Assembly (NCBI RefSeq): GCF_009767585.1
Contig: NZ_WSNW01000001.1
Span: 771,990 to 835,989 of the forward strand
Source: Coprobacillus cateniformis
Lineage (GTDB): Bacteria > Bacillota_I > Bacilli_A > Erysipelotrichales > Coprobacillaceae
Length of the DNA stretch: 64,000 bases
Reading direction: 5' to 3'
Shown: positions 36,128-45,765 of the stretch, piece by piece
How the letters are laid out: the number at the start of each line of letters is the position of its first letter
Position numbering within the stretch: the stretch's first letter is position 1
Translations under genes and position numbers: made by a program
The notes under the pieces: generated by a model
What the model saw: the letters and a program-made list of their open reading frames with translations, nothing else
The model's database searches: none
Told to the model about the DNA's origin: nothing

Positions 36128-36808
36128 ATGATTTTAGAAACAATATCTTTAGCTTTAATATCTTTAGTTGTCTTATTTATTCTAACCAGATTAATGGGAT
36201 ATAGACAAATAACACAACTAAGTATGTATGATTATATTATTGGTATTACAATTGGGAGTATTGCAAGTGAAATGGTCGTTTTAGATGATTTCAATAATAT
36301 GCTTCGTCCCCTCACAGGTATGATCATTTATGCTCTATTTACAATCATACTTTCTTTGTTATCACGTTCTTCACTAGCTATTAGAAAATTTATTGAAGGA
36401 AACCCAATAACTTTATATGAAAACAATAAAATTGATAGTACTGCACTTGCTAAAGCAAGAATTGATGTCAATGAGTTTTTAATGCAATTACGTATTCAAG
36501 GTTATTTTGATTTAACACAACTTGATACTGTCATATTAGAAACCAATGGAAATATTTCCGTTTTTCCAAAGTCTCAATACCGACCTGCCATTGTTAATGA
36601 TCTTCCAGTCAAACCACAAAGAGAAAAGCCTTCTCTTTCTCTCGTTATTGATGGACATATTCTTAAGGATCAGTTAGCATTCATTGAAAAGGATGAAAAA
36701 TGGCTGATGAGTCAGCTTAAAGTTCAAGGTTATCAAAGTTATGATCAATTATTATTGGTGTTATGTGATCAAGACAACAATATTACATCATATGCAAAAA
36801 GAAATTAA
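36128..36808 (+). CDS. DUF421 (YetF/YcaP-like) membrane protein
   Basis: This 226-residue protein has three N-terminal membrane segments followed by a cytosolic or surface domain. The conserved block LTRLMGYRQITQLSMYDYIIGITIGSIASE marks the DUF421/YetF family, whose members in Bacillus are spore or membrane proteins of unsettled function. The ATG at 36128 has GGTGAT at five bases. An earlier ATG at 36116 lacks a binding site, and the open frame before it overlaps the flavin reductase gene. It ends with a terminator. Confidence 0.85.
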   Translation: MILETISLALISLVVLFILTRLMGYRQITQLSMYDYIIGITIGSIASEMVVLDDFNNMLRPLTGMIIYALFTIILSLLSRSSLAIRKFIEGNPITLYENNKIDSTALAKARIDVNEFLMQLRIQGYFDLTQLDTVILETNGNISVFPKSQYRPAIVNDLPVKPQREKPSLSLVIDGHILKDQLAFIEKDEKWLMSQLKVQGYQSYDQLLLVLCDQDNNITSYAKRN

Positions 36809-36832
36809 AAAAGACAGTACTTGTCTTTTTTT
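36807..36832 (+). terminator. Terminator of the DUF421 gene
   Basis: AAAAGACA pairs with TGTCTTTT across a five-base loop, with a run of T following, directly after the stop codon. Confidence 0.85.
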
Positions 36833-36848
36833 ATTTGAAAGATTATAT

Positions 36849-36878
36849 AAAAAGATGAAAGCTTATGCTTCCATCTTT
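36849..36878 (-). terminator. Terminator of the ABC-F gene, overlapping its stop codon
   Basis: On the minus strand AGATGGAAGC pairs with GCTTTCATCT around the stop codon, followed by TTTTTATAT. With the plus-strand terminator beside it, the two convergent genes are separated. Confidence 0.85.
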
Positions 36879-38464
36879 TCCTTATACTCTAAGAACTCAT
36901 CATATGATGATAAACGATCTAAACATCCATTTGCATTCAATTCAATAACACGTGTTGCGATAGTTTGTACAAATTGATGGTCATGAGATGAGAAAAGAAT
37001 ATTTTCTTTAAATCTCATTAAACCTTCATTTAATGCTTGAATTGATTCCAAATCTAAATGGTTTGTTGGTTCATCTAAAATTAAGACATTGCAGTTAGCC
37101 ATCATCATTTTCGCTAACATACATCTTACTTTTTCTCCACCTGATAAAACATTAGCCTTCTTTAAAGCTTCTTCACCAGAGAATAACATTCTTCCTAACC
37201 AACCTCTTAAATCTTGATCGTATACATCTCCAACCGCATATTGTCTAAGCCAATCTACAAGAGATAAATCACAATTATCGAAATATTCGTTATTATCTTT
37301 AGGAAAATAAGACTGAGATGTTGTCACTCCCCATTGGAAAGTTCCTTCAAAATCAGTAATTTCACCTGTAATAATTTTAAAGAATGTTGTTACAGCAAGT
37401 TCATTATCCGAAACAAATGCAACTTTATCTTTAGGTGAAATAGAGAAAGATATATGATTTAAAATCTTTTCTCCATTCAATTCATATGATAAATCTTCAA
37501 CATTTAAGACAATATTTCCAACTTCTCTATCAGGTGTAAATCCAACAAAAGGATATCTTCTTAAAGAAGGCTTGACATCAACCATTTCTAAATTATCTAA
37601 TAATTTTTTACGTGATGTTGCTTGTTTTGCTTTAGAAGCATTAGCACTAAAACGAGCTATAAATTCTTCCAATTCTTTTTTCTTTGCTTCTGCCTTTTTG
37701 TTAATTTCTTTTGCTTGTTTTGCCATCATCTGAGAATATTCATACCAGAAATCATAATTTCCTACATACAATTGAATTTTACTATAATCAATATCTGCAA
37801 TATGTGTACACACTTTATTTAAAAAGTGTCTATCATGAGAAACGACAATAACAGTATTTGGGAAATTTAATAAAAAGTTTTCTAACCAGTTAATACTTTT
37901 TAAATCTAAATGGTTTGTTGGTTCGTCTAATAAAAGAATATCAGGATTTCCAAAAAGTGCTTGCGCTAATAAAACTTTAATTTTTTGTTGATCTCCCAAT
38001 TCTTTCATAAGAACATGATGAAATTCACCTGTTACACCTAATCCATTAAGCAAGATTTCAGCATCTGTTTCTGCATTCCATCCATCCATTTCTAAGAATT
38101 CACCTTCAAGATCAGCTAATTCTAAACCATCTTCATCATTAAAGTCAGGTTTACTATATAACTCCTCTTTTCTTTGCATAATCTCAAAAAGACGTTTATT
38201 CCCCATCATTACTGTTTTTAAGACATCTTGTTCATCATAAGCAAAATGATCTTGTTTTAAAACAGATAATCTTTGTCCTTCTGTAATAACAACATCACCT
38301 TTATTAGGTTCAATTTCTCTAGATAATATTTTTAAAAATGTTGATTTCCCAGCTCCATTTGCCCCAATAATTCCATAACAATTTCCTTCAGTAAACTGTA
38401 TAGAAACATTCTCAAATAAAGCACGATCTCCATATTGTAATGAAACATTTTGTGTTGATATCAT
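36863..38464 (-). CDS. ABC-F family ATPase (YbiT/YkpA-like)
   Basis: This 533-residue soluble ABC-F protein has two ATPase domains joined by a basic linker (about 240-300). ABC-F proteins act on ribosomes. Domain 1 has a normal Walker A (GANGAGKST) but its signature is LGDQQK instead of LSGGQ. Domain 2 has a normal signature (LSGGEK) but its Walker A is VSDNELAVTT, lacking the Lys. Because each ATP site uses one domain's Walker A and the other's signature, one site is intact and one is doubly degenerate. FPKDNNEYF and TSQSYFPKD match the YkpA/YbiT branch. Confidence 0.9.
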   Translation of the reverse strand: MISTQNVSLQYGDRALFENVSIQFTEGNCYGIIGANGAGKSTFLKILSREIEPNKGDVVITEGQRLSVLKQDHFAYDEQDVLKTVMMGNKRLFEIMQRKEELYSKPDFNDEDGLELADLEGEFLEMDGWNAETDAEILLNGLGVTGEFHHVLMKELGDQQKIKVLLAQALFGNPDILLLDEPTNHLDLKSINWLENFLLNFPNTVIVVSHDRHFLNKVCTHIADIDYSKIQLYVGNYDFWYEYSQMMAKQAKEINKKAEAKKKELEEFIARFSANASKAKQATSRKKLLDNLEMVDVKPSLRRYPFVGFTPDREVGNIVLNVEDLSYELNGEKILNHISFSISPKDKVAFVSDNELAVTTFFKIITGEITDFEGTFQWGVTTSQSYFPKDNNEYFDNCDLSLVDWLRQYAVGDVYDQDLRGWLGRMLFSGEEALKKANVLSGGEKVRCMLAKMMMANCNVLILDEPTNHLDLESIQALNEGLMRFKENILFSSHDHQFVQTIATRVIELNANGCLDRLSSYDEFLEYKEKMEA

Positions 38465-38545
38465 GTATATTTCTCCTTTATTGAAAGTCCACTCTATTAT
38501 ACATGAATAAATATATTTTTCAACTCAACATAGGCTTTCTTTTTA

Positions 38546-38576
38546 AAACAAAAAAGAAGATTTTCTCTTCTTCTTT
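38546..38576 (-). terminator. Terminator of the LRR surface-protein gene
   Basis: On the minus strand AAAGAAGA pairs with TCTTCTTT around an eight-base loop and is followed by TTGTTTT. It lies just after the stop at 38585. Confidence 0.75.
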
Positions 38577-38584
38577 AAGAATAA

Positions 38585-40007
38585 TTAGTTTTCTCTTTTC
38601 ATTTTCTTACTTATTATTATAATTGCTGTACTCAACATCATCAAAAGACTCAATCCTAAAACAAATGTATTATCACTTGTCACAGGTGTTTGACTTTGAT
38701 TCTGAGTTTGTTCTTCTAAAGAACCACTATTTTGAGAGTCATTGGTTTGTGAATTATTGTTTTGTGAATCATTAATAATAGGCTTCTTTAAAACTGTAAT
38801 ATCAAATTCAATGGATTGTCCAGCAAATTGCACCAATATATCCTTATCACTTACCATTAATGCTCTAGCAATAGAAAAATTGAAGTCACTTTGAGAAACA
38901 TTATCATATTCAACTATCTTATGGCTACCATTACTATAATTCACTTTTACCTTTAGACCAGCTGGATCAAAGATTTCTCCTTCTGTATAAGTCGTTTTAT
39001 ATGGCATTTGTACTATTTCTATACCCATGATATCAAGTCTATCAATATTTATACTCATGTTGTCAGTATGTCCATTGAGGTTAGCTTCAATTTGCAACTG
39101 ATTTTTTTCTTCATCACTAATAAATAATTGATTCCCTATGATTTGTGTCTTATCTGAATGTTGACCAACCAGTTGATATTCAACATTTTTATAATTTTCT
39201 GGTATTGTCATCACTGATGAAGACTGTCCACTTTCATCATAAACAGCAAACGAGGTCTTAAAATAATCGTTTAAATTAACTGTACTATTTAAAGTTGTTG
39301 TCATTGCAACTTGCTTTGCTTGAATATGAGCTACACCACGATATATTTGTATGGGATGCCCTACATTTGTTGTAGTTGTATTTATAGCTGTAAGAATCTG
39401 ATCATTTATCACTTCATCTCTTGCACCAGTCATAATTAAAACCTTTGATAAATTGGGATCATACTGAAAAGTATTTTTATTTATTGTTTCAATGCCATTT
39501 GGTAATGTCACTTCCTCTAATTGATTACAATACCAAAATGATGATCCACCCAACAATTGTATATTTTTAGGAAACACAACAGATACCAATGAACGGCAAT
39601 TGAGAAAAACATTATTTTGTATCTTTGTCACACTATCAGGAATGTGAATAGACTCTAGTCTACTACAATCACGAAATGCCCCAGTTCTAATATCTGTTAA
39701 TTGACTTGGAAATTTTATCGTTTTTAAACCTGAACACCCTTCAAATGCAGCATCTTTTATAACTGTTATACCATCAGGAAGTTCAATTGATGTTAAATTT
39801 TTACAATTTTTAAAAGCAGCACTCTCTATACTCTTTAAAATATCTGGCAGTGTAATTGATGTTAAAACAGTATTATCTCCATCCACATAAAATAATCGTA
39901 TATGTTAAACCATCTTTTTTAAAAGTATTATCCACCGCAAAAACATTGATTGTTGCAAATGATACTATCATAATCATTGTTATAAATAGAGTTGTTATTT
40001 TCTTCAT
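38585..40007 (-). pseudogene. BspA-like leucine-rich-repeat surface protein, single-base frameshift near N terminus
   Basis: From 40007 a good start (GAAAGGG site) encodes a signal peptide (KKITTLFITMIMIVSFATI) and VDNTFKKDGLTYTI, then stops at 39873. The second frame, open from 39886, continues YVDGDNTVLTSITLP and five or more LRR_5 repeats (GCSGLKTIKFPSQ, CSRLESIHIPDS), a Big-type domain and a C-terminal membrane anchor with charged tail (KKMKREN). Removing one base of an A4 run (39889-39892 on the plus strand) joins both parts in frame. The product would be a surface-attached LRR protein. It may be a real mutation or a base-call error. Confidence 0.8.
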
Positions 40008-40160
40008 AAAATTTTCCCTTTCTTCAATAAAATTACTTTTATAATCTTATCTGTATAACTTTTATATAATATCTGATATCCCATCCCCCTTTGATTTCTA
40101 TTTTTTAATTATAACAAGTTATATTTACTACTTCTTGTATGATATGGTACATATCAAAAT

Positions 40161-40192
40161 AAAAAAGTAAATTCTTCAATTGAAAAATTTAC
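40161..40192 (-). terminator. Terminator-like hairpin in the LRR leader gap
   Basis: On the minus strand GTAAATT and AATTTAC pair with a TTCAATTGAA core, followed by TTTTTTATTTT. It lies between two minus-strand genes, upstream of the LRR gene. With the next terminator, these are the main elements in the 350-base gap 40,008-40,357, in which I see no gene. Confidence 0.7.
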
Positions 40193-40261
40193 GTTTATGC
40201 TTATTATCAAGCTTTTCCACTAACCGCATTTATATTATCTATAAAACTTAATAACACATCA

Positions 40262-40295
40262 CAAAAAGAGTCTTATCAACTGCAATAGATAAGAC
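40262..40295 (-). terminator. Terminator of the polysaccharide deacetylase gene
   Basis: On the minus strand GTCTTATC pairs with GATAAGAC across a ten-base loop, followed by TCTTTTT. It is 63 bases after the deacetylase stop. Confidence 0.88.
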
Positions 40296-40357
40296 AAAAT
40301 TGGCTTTTTAAATATTGATTATATTAACTATTTAACCTCATTCTTCAACAGAGAATT

Positions 40358-41752
40358 TTAATTTTGAACTGTATGATGAAATGTCGGTGAATATTGATCA
40401 ACAACTTCAAATTGATAACCTTTTTTAATAAGATAATCCAATATAGCAGGTAAAGCTTTCACTGTATTTCCCTGATTAGCACTGTCATGCATTAAAAACA
40501 TAATATCTTCTTGGCCATTTACCTCTTCAATCGCTTTCTTCTTAAGACCTTTAATTGTTTTAATTCCTTCTCCATCTCCATTAATACAAGTCCAATCATA
40601 ATATTGATATCCTAAATCTATCACTTTATGTGTTAGTCTCTTCATAATTCCAACATTATATTTTTTAGAAACAAGATTACTTGATCCCCCTGGGAAACGC
40701 ATATAGGTGGTATATTCACCTGTTTGTTCATAAACCAGTTCCTTAATTTTATTTAAATCATTTATATAATTTTTAAGAGAACTATATATCAATTCATAAT
40801 CATGACTATACGTATGCAATCCTATTGTATGTCCTTTTTGATAAGCCTCTTTAATATAATGAGCATCTTTAGGTGAAGTCCCTGTCACAAAAAAAGTTGC
40901 CTTAATATGGTATTCATCTAAGATTTCTAATATTTTCTTGGTATTTGGTGATGGTCCATCATCAAATGTAAGATAACAAGTTTTCACACCATCTTTCTTA
41001 GCTTCTCGATTATCATATTGACTTAAAACTTCAACATCTCTAGTATATGTTTCTTTATTACCATTATGGTCTTCAACATGATAATAAACTTCATATTCAC
41101 CTGTTTTTCGAATATTCAAATTCGAATCATCAATTGTTAAAGTTGGATTTTTATCATGATCATCCTTTATGACAATGCCTTTTTTTAAATCAATCTTATC
41201 ACCTATTAACATTGTTAATTTATCTAAACCAGTTATTGTGGGAGGTTCAGTGTCCCGTTCTTCTACCAACACATAAGCATTTTTTTCTGTTTTGTTTTCA
41301 AATGCATCTTCCACAACAACAATAACTCGATATGTTTTGATTTCATTAAAGAGATAATCTTCTTTAAAATAAACAATAGTCTCTGAATCATCTTGGATAT
41401 TTTTAACCAATGTTTTAGGATCAACACTATCATTTCTTAATATTTTAGTATTGACTGTTTCGAATTGAGGAGGCGTAGTATCATCAATAAAAACCTTTAA
41501 AGTAAAGACTTTATCATGATAGATATATTCAATCTTATATTCTCCTATCTTTTCATTATTAACATGATTTTCTATTTGTATCTCTTTAATATTCATGTGT
41601 GAAACTTCTTCAATATATTCATATGGTTTGACCTCATCATATAATGATAAATGGATTTCATCTTGAAAAAAATGAATACGTGGTTGTTTTACAAAATAAA
41701 CAACCAATATAACTGCTAATACTCCAATTATGGAAAAAAGAATTTTCTTCAT
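40358..41752 (-). CDS. Membrane-anchored polysaccharide (peptidoglycan) deacetylase with Ig-like repeats
   Basis: This 464-residue protein has one N-terminal membrane segment, then two or three Ig/cadherin-like modules (VDDTTPP, DTEPPTITGLDK), then a NodB-type carbohydrate esterase domain from about 265. The catalytic motif is TFDDGPSPNTKKIL, the metal motif GLHTYSHDYEL, and later motifs MRFPGGSSN and MLMHDS. It probably removes acetyl groups from cell-wall glycans on the cell surface. The ATG at 41752 follows GGTGAT; a TTG four codons earlier is weaker. It is next to murE on the same strand, a cell-wall context. Confidence 0.88.
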   Translation of the reverse strand: MKKILFSIIGVLAVILVVYFVKQPRIHFFQDEIHLSLYDEVKPYEYIEEVSHMNIKEIQIENHVNNEKIGEYKIEYIYHDKVFTLKVFIDDTTPPQFETVNTKILRNDSVDPKTLVKNIQDDSETIVYFKEDYLFNEIKTYRVIVVVEDAFENKTEKNAYVLVEERDTEPPTITGLDKLTMLIGDKIDLKKGIVIKDDHDKNPTLTIDDSNLNIRKTGEYEVYYHVEDHNGNKETYTRDVEVLSQYDNREAKKDGVKTCYLTFDDGPSPNTKKILEILDEYHIKATFFVTGTSPKDAHYIKEAYQKGHTIGLHTYSHDYELIYSSLKNYINDLNKIKELVYEQTGEYTTYMRFPGGSSNLVSKKYNVGIMKRLTHKVIDLGYQYYDWTCINGDGEGIKTIKGLKKKAIEEVNGQEDIMFLMHDSANQGNTVKALPAILDYLIKKGYQFEVVDQYSPTFHHTVQN

Positions 41753-41796
41753 ATGTATCACCAAGATACTATATGCGAGAAAACCCTTTTTCAGTC

Positions 41797-43251
41797 CTAT
41801 ATATGAAAATAATCTTCAATAATCTGTTTTTCACTAAATGGTAGAGGTTCATTTTGCAATATCTGATAATCCTCATGTCCTTTTCCTAAACATAAAATAA
41901 CATCATTCGCTTCAGCATGTTCTAATGCATAATGAATAGCTTCTTTACGATCTTCAATAATGACATAATCGCCACCCACACGATGAATACCAGTCACAAT
42001 ATCCTCACAAATTTGAGAGACATTTTCACCACGTGGATTATCAGCGGTCAATATAGAAAAGGCTTTATATTTAGCAACAATTTCTCCTACATCATAACGA
42101 CGTTTCACATCACGATGTCCCCCTGCACCATAGACACAAAGTATACGATGTGGTTGATAATCCATAATTGTTTGGAGAATACTTTCAAATGATAATGCAT
42201 TATGAGCATAATCTATCATCACTGTATATTTTTGGCCAACAGGTACAATTTCAACTCGACCACGTACTCTTACTTTCTTTAATGCTTCTTTTATATAATT
42301 TGTTTCAATCCCTAACAGATGACAAAGGATAATCGCTACAAGTGAATTATAAACACTAAAATGACCAGGAATATCTGTTTCAAAATTCGCATCAATGAGT
42401 CCTGATGTTTGGAAAGAAACACCTAAAGTGCCTGTTCCTTGAGACAAATGAATTTGCGATGCTTTTAAATCACTTTGTTGATGTAATGAATAAGTCTTTA
42501 TATCACACTTTGCTCCTTTAATCATATCTTCATAATGTTCATCATCACGATTGAAGATTCCGACTTTACACATTTGAAATAGCATTTTCTTACATGCCAT
42601 ATAATGTTCAAAAGAATGATGCTCATGTTCACCAATATGATCTGGTGAAAGATTTGTAAAAACACCATAATCAAAATCAATTCCAGCTACACGATTTAAC
42701 ATCAATCCTTGTGATGAGACTTCCATAACGCAATATTCACAGCCACATTCTACCATTTGTCTCATGAGTCTTTGAAGTTCAAAAGATTCTGGAGTTGTGT
42801 TTTTGGTTTTTTGGAACTCTCCATTCACAATTGAACCTATTGTTCCAATAATACCAACTTTTTTGTTCGCTTTTTCTAAAATCGATTCCATCATATAAGA
42901 TGTTGTGGTTTTTCCTTTTGTTCCAGTAATACCAATAACGGTCATTTGACGACTAGGATGTTCAAAAAAAGCACATGATAAAAGTGCCAATGCCAATCTT
43001 GCTTCCTTTACACGAATGTATGTAATGCCTTCTTGAAAAGGAACATCATGTTCAACAACAATGACACGTGCGCCTCTATTGATAACCTGATCAATAAAAT
43101 CATGTCCATCAACATTAGCACCAGGAATACATACAAACAAACTTCTATCTTGAACAGTTCTTGAATCATAATCAATTTGACTCACTTCCTGATTCAAATC
43201 ACCTTGTAAGACTTGATAATTCATTTCATTTAACAATTGTTTTAATTTCAT
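41797..43251 (-). CDS. murE: UDP-N-acetylmuramoyl-tripeptide synthetase (MurE-type Mur ligase)
   Basis: This 484-residue Mur ligase adds the third residue to the muramyl peptide. It has DSRTVQDRSLFVCIPG, the P-loop GITGTKGKTTTSYMM, VSSQGLML and the ligase C-domain motif RGRVEIVPVG, with DNPRGENVSQI near the C terminus. In characterised MurE proteins DNPR contacts meso-diaminopimelate, while Lys-adding enzymes have a different motif at this position. That would predict a diaminopimelate-type peptide, but it needs a wall analysis. A gap of 45 bases separates it from the deacetylase downstream. Confidence 0.92.
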   Translation of the reverse strand: MKLKQLLNEMNYQVLQGDLNQEVSQIDYDSRTVQDRSLFVCIPGANVDGHDFIDQVINRGARVIVVEHDVPFQEGITYIRVKEARLALALLSCAFFEHPSRQMTVIGITGTKGKTTTSYMMESILEKANKKVGIIGTIGSIVNGEFQKTKNTTPESFELQRLMRQMVECGCEYCVMEVSSQGLMLNRVAGIDFDYGVFTNLSPDHIGEHEHHSFEHYMACKKMLFQMCKVGIFNRDDEHYEDMIKGAKCDIKTYSLHQQSDLKASQIHLSQGTGTLGVSFQTSGLIDANFETDIPGHFSVYNSLVAIILCHLLGIETNYIKEALKKVRVRGRVEIVPVGQKYTVMIDYAHNALSFESILQTIMDYQPHRILCVYGAGGHRDVKRRYDVGEIVAKYKAFSILTADNPRGENVSQICEDIVTGIHRVGGDYVIIEDRKEAIHYALEHAEANDVILCLGKGHEDYQILQNEPLPFSEKQIIEDYFHI

Positions 43252-43297
43252 TTTTTATCACCTTTCTTATTATATCTGTTTTTAAATACAAAGAAAA

Positions 43298-43320
43298 GAA
43301 AAAATCATCCGAAGATGATT
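43298..43320 (-). terminator. Terminator of the PTS_EIIC_2 gene
   Basis: On the minus strand AATCATC TTCG GATGATT with TTTTTT overlaps the stop of the gene. The cUUCG-like loop makes it very stable. Confidence 0.88.
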
Positions 43321-44338
43321 ATAACCTTGTCAGTTTCATATCGCCACTTTTTATGTAATTTAATTTACGGAAGGCACGATACATACTCCAACAAATTGCC
43401 ATAGGAACAATAATATCTAAGATGATCAATGGAAGCCAGTATGACGTTCCCATCACTTGAACAGCCTCTAAAATACCTACCAAACCTGCTGTTCCCATAC
43501 CCGAACCAACAGCAGTACATTTTATTCCTAAAATAGCACTTGATATAACTCCTGTTATAAGACTAGCAATGATTGGAGGTAACCAAATAATAGGGCGCTT
43601 GACAATATTTTTGAACTGTAACATACTTGTTCCCACTCCGATTGCAATGACATCCCCAATTGAATTATCATCCATTGACATAATAGCCAAGCCAACCATC
43701 TGTGCGCAGCATCCTGCCAAAGCCGCTCCAGCTGCAAGACCATCTAACCCTAACATAATACCTATTGCTGCAGAAGATATTGGTGCCGTTAAAGCCATCC
43801 CCATAAGAACAGCAACAACCATTCCCATGAATATAGGTTGCATATTTACACCTTGATTAATCAAATTGCCTATCCATACAATGACTTGAGTTATATATGG
43901 ACCAATGAACTTTGTCATAAGCCCAGCACAAAGAATAGATGTAAAAGGGACAAGCAGGATATCTAAAGGCGTTTTCTCTTGAACCAGTCTTGTTGCTTCT
44001 ACAGCTAAAATCACAGCTAAATAAGCAGAAATTGGATTTCCTACAACAACTGCAACATTCCCATGACTGATTGAAAATGTCCCTGCACCAATTGCTCCAG
44101 CAATAACCGCTGCAATCATATTTAATCCTTTGGCATCTAATACAAAAGCAATCCCTACACCAATCGCAGGTCCCATTAAATAAGAAGCCATCTGTCCCCA
44201 TGTCACAAGATCATTCCAATGAATTGCATATCCAATCTGTTTTAAAATTGTTCCTATAATTAAACTTGCAAAAAAACCATAAGCCATACCATTTAATGTT
44301 TTCACAATATAATTTTCTTTTTGTGATGAACGTGCCAT
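43319..44338 (-). CDS. PTS_EIIC_2 family membrane protein
   Basis: This 339-residue protein has about nine or ten membrane segments. The blocks NGMAYGFFASLIIGTILKQIG, GVGIAFVLDAKG and LTAPISSAAIGIMLGLDG match the PTS_EIIC_2 family (PF13303-like), which resembles sugar IIC domains but lacks IIA and IIB parts. No phosphorylation partner is encoded nearby. The substrate and whether it uses PTS phosphate are unknown. Confidence 0.82.
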   Translation of the reverse strand: MARSSQKENYIVKTLNGMAYGFFASLIIGTILKQIGYAIHWNDLVTWGQMASYLMGPAIGVGIAFVLDAKGLNMIAAVIAGAIGAGTFSISHGNVAVVVGNPISAYLAVILAVEATRLVQEKTPLDILLVPFTSILCAGLMTKFIGPYITQVIVWIGNLINQGVNMQPIFMGMVVAVLMGMALTAPISSAAIGIMLGLDGLAAGAALAGCCAQMVGLAIMSMDDNSIGDVIAIGVGTSMLQFKNIVKRPIIWLPPIIASLITGVISSAILGIKCTAVGSGMGTAGLVGILEAVQVMGTSYWLPLIILDIIVPMAICWSMYRAFRKLNYIKSGDMKLTRL

Positions 44339-44385
44339 TTAACCACCCCTTCATACTCACATCATACACTTTTTTACTTTTTGTT

Positions 44386-45753
44386 TCAATAAACGACTTC
44401 ATGACTAATTGTCATATTTTTAGCCCATCTTCCCTTCTTAAAGAAATATGTCGCAACAAACAATTTAAGAAGGTCACACGATTCAACGATGGCATAAAGC
44501 ATAACCAATGGAATATCAAAAAACACTGACAAGAGAGTTGACAATAAAACACCTGCACACCATAAAAACCCCGAATCCATTAACATTGTTGAAAAGGTAT
44601 CACCTCCTGCCCTAAGTGTAAAGAAAATACATACATTATAAACATAAATAGGCAAAAGGATAGATTTTATTGATAATAAAGAAACAATTGTCTGTTTAAT
44701 AATATCCTCTACATTATAGAAAGAAGCAATAACTGGTGCTACAAATATCAATGTTGTTCCCATAACAATACCAATCATAACTCCAAATGTTAATAGTCTA
44801 TAAGAATTCGTTTTTGCTTCTTCAATTTCGTTTGCTCCTAAACGATTTCCAATTAATATAGAAATAGCACTTGATAATCCTCCAAAAACTATATAAGCAA
44901 TTTGCATAACAGTATCAACAACACTTATTCCTGAAATCAAACTTTCATCACAACGCATATAAGAAAGAAAAATCATGGTTAAACCTAGGGAATAAAGAAT
45001 TTCATTAACTGTTAAAGGAATTGCCTTTCTAACCATTGAACAGATCAAACTCATATCTAAATGCAATAAACCATGAATGGAAAAATGAAACATATGTTTC
45101 TTTCTCAACAAAATAACCATATAAATAAACATTTCAACAAAACGAGCAATCGCTGTTGCAATCGCCACTCCCTGTACACCTAATACTGGAAAACCAAAAT
45201 GACCAAATATCAGCATGTAATTTAAAGTTGTATTGGTAGCAACAGTAATTACACCAACCAATAATTGTATTTTATTAATACCTACTGCTCTAAGTGCCAT
45301 CATAATACTAAAACTAAAGGCAAATGGAACATATGTAAGAACTGCATACTGTAAATATTTTAAACTTTCCTCAATAACAACAGGTTGACTTGAAAATATT
45401 TCCATAAGCTGTCGAGGAACAATGAGTAAAGCAAAAACAAATAAAGCAGCAACCAAAAAACCACAAACCAAGTTAATATTCAAAATCTTTTGACATTTTT
45501 CCTTATTTTTAGCACCATAGTATTGAGCAATAAAGATACCAGCTGCCCCACAAATTCCAAACATAGTAGAATTAAATATCAAATAAACACGATTAGCAAC
45601 TGTGACAGATGTTAAGGCTAAACTCCCAACACTTCCTATCATAATATTATCTATCAAGTTAACAAAACTTGTCACAAACTGTTGAGCCATAATTGGCAAT
45701 GCAATCGCAAGTGTTGCTTTATAAAAAGCTTTATTTCCAAAAAACTTCCTCAT
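44386..45753 (-). CDS. MATE family efflux transporter
   Basis: This 455-residue protein has 12 predicted membrane segments in two related halves. The N-terminal block ALPIMAQQFVTSFVNLIDNIMIG and later QLLVGVITVATNTTLNYMLIFG are MATE family features. Members export drugs or metabolites using Na+ or H+ gradients. Substrate cannot be told. It starts 12 bases after the CmpB-type gene and may be co-transcribed with it. Confidence 0.92.
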   Translation of the reverse strand: MRKFFGNKAFYKATLAIALPIMAQQFVTSFVNLIDNIMIGSVGSLALTSVTVANRVYLIFNSTMFGICGAAGIFIAQYYGAKNKEKCQKILNINLVCGFLVAALFVFALLIVPRQLMEIFSSQPVVIEESLKYLQYAVLTYVPFAFSFSIMMALRAVGINKIQLLVGVITVATNTTLNYMLIFGHFGFPVLGVQGVAIATAIARFVEMFIYMVILLRKKHMFHFSIHGLLHLDMSLICSMVRKAIPLTVNEILYSLGLTMIFLSYMRCDESLISGISVVDTVMQIAYIVFGGLSSAISILIGNRLGANEIEEAKTNSYRLLTFGVMIGIVMGTTLIFVAPVIASFYNVEDIIKQTIVSLLSIKSILLPIYVYNVCIFFTLRAGGDTFSTMLMDSGFLWCAGVLLSTLLSVFFDIPLVMLYAIVESCDLLKLFVATYFFKKGRWAKNMTISHEVVY

Positions 45754-45765
45754 ACTTTTCTCCCT

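Noticed and set aside
43857..44201. A 114-residue Cys-rich open frame in another minus-strand frame of the PTS_EIIC_2 gene.
   Set aside because: It lies wholly inside a gene with clear homology and has no ribosome binding site or plausible fold.
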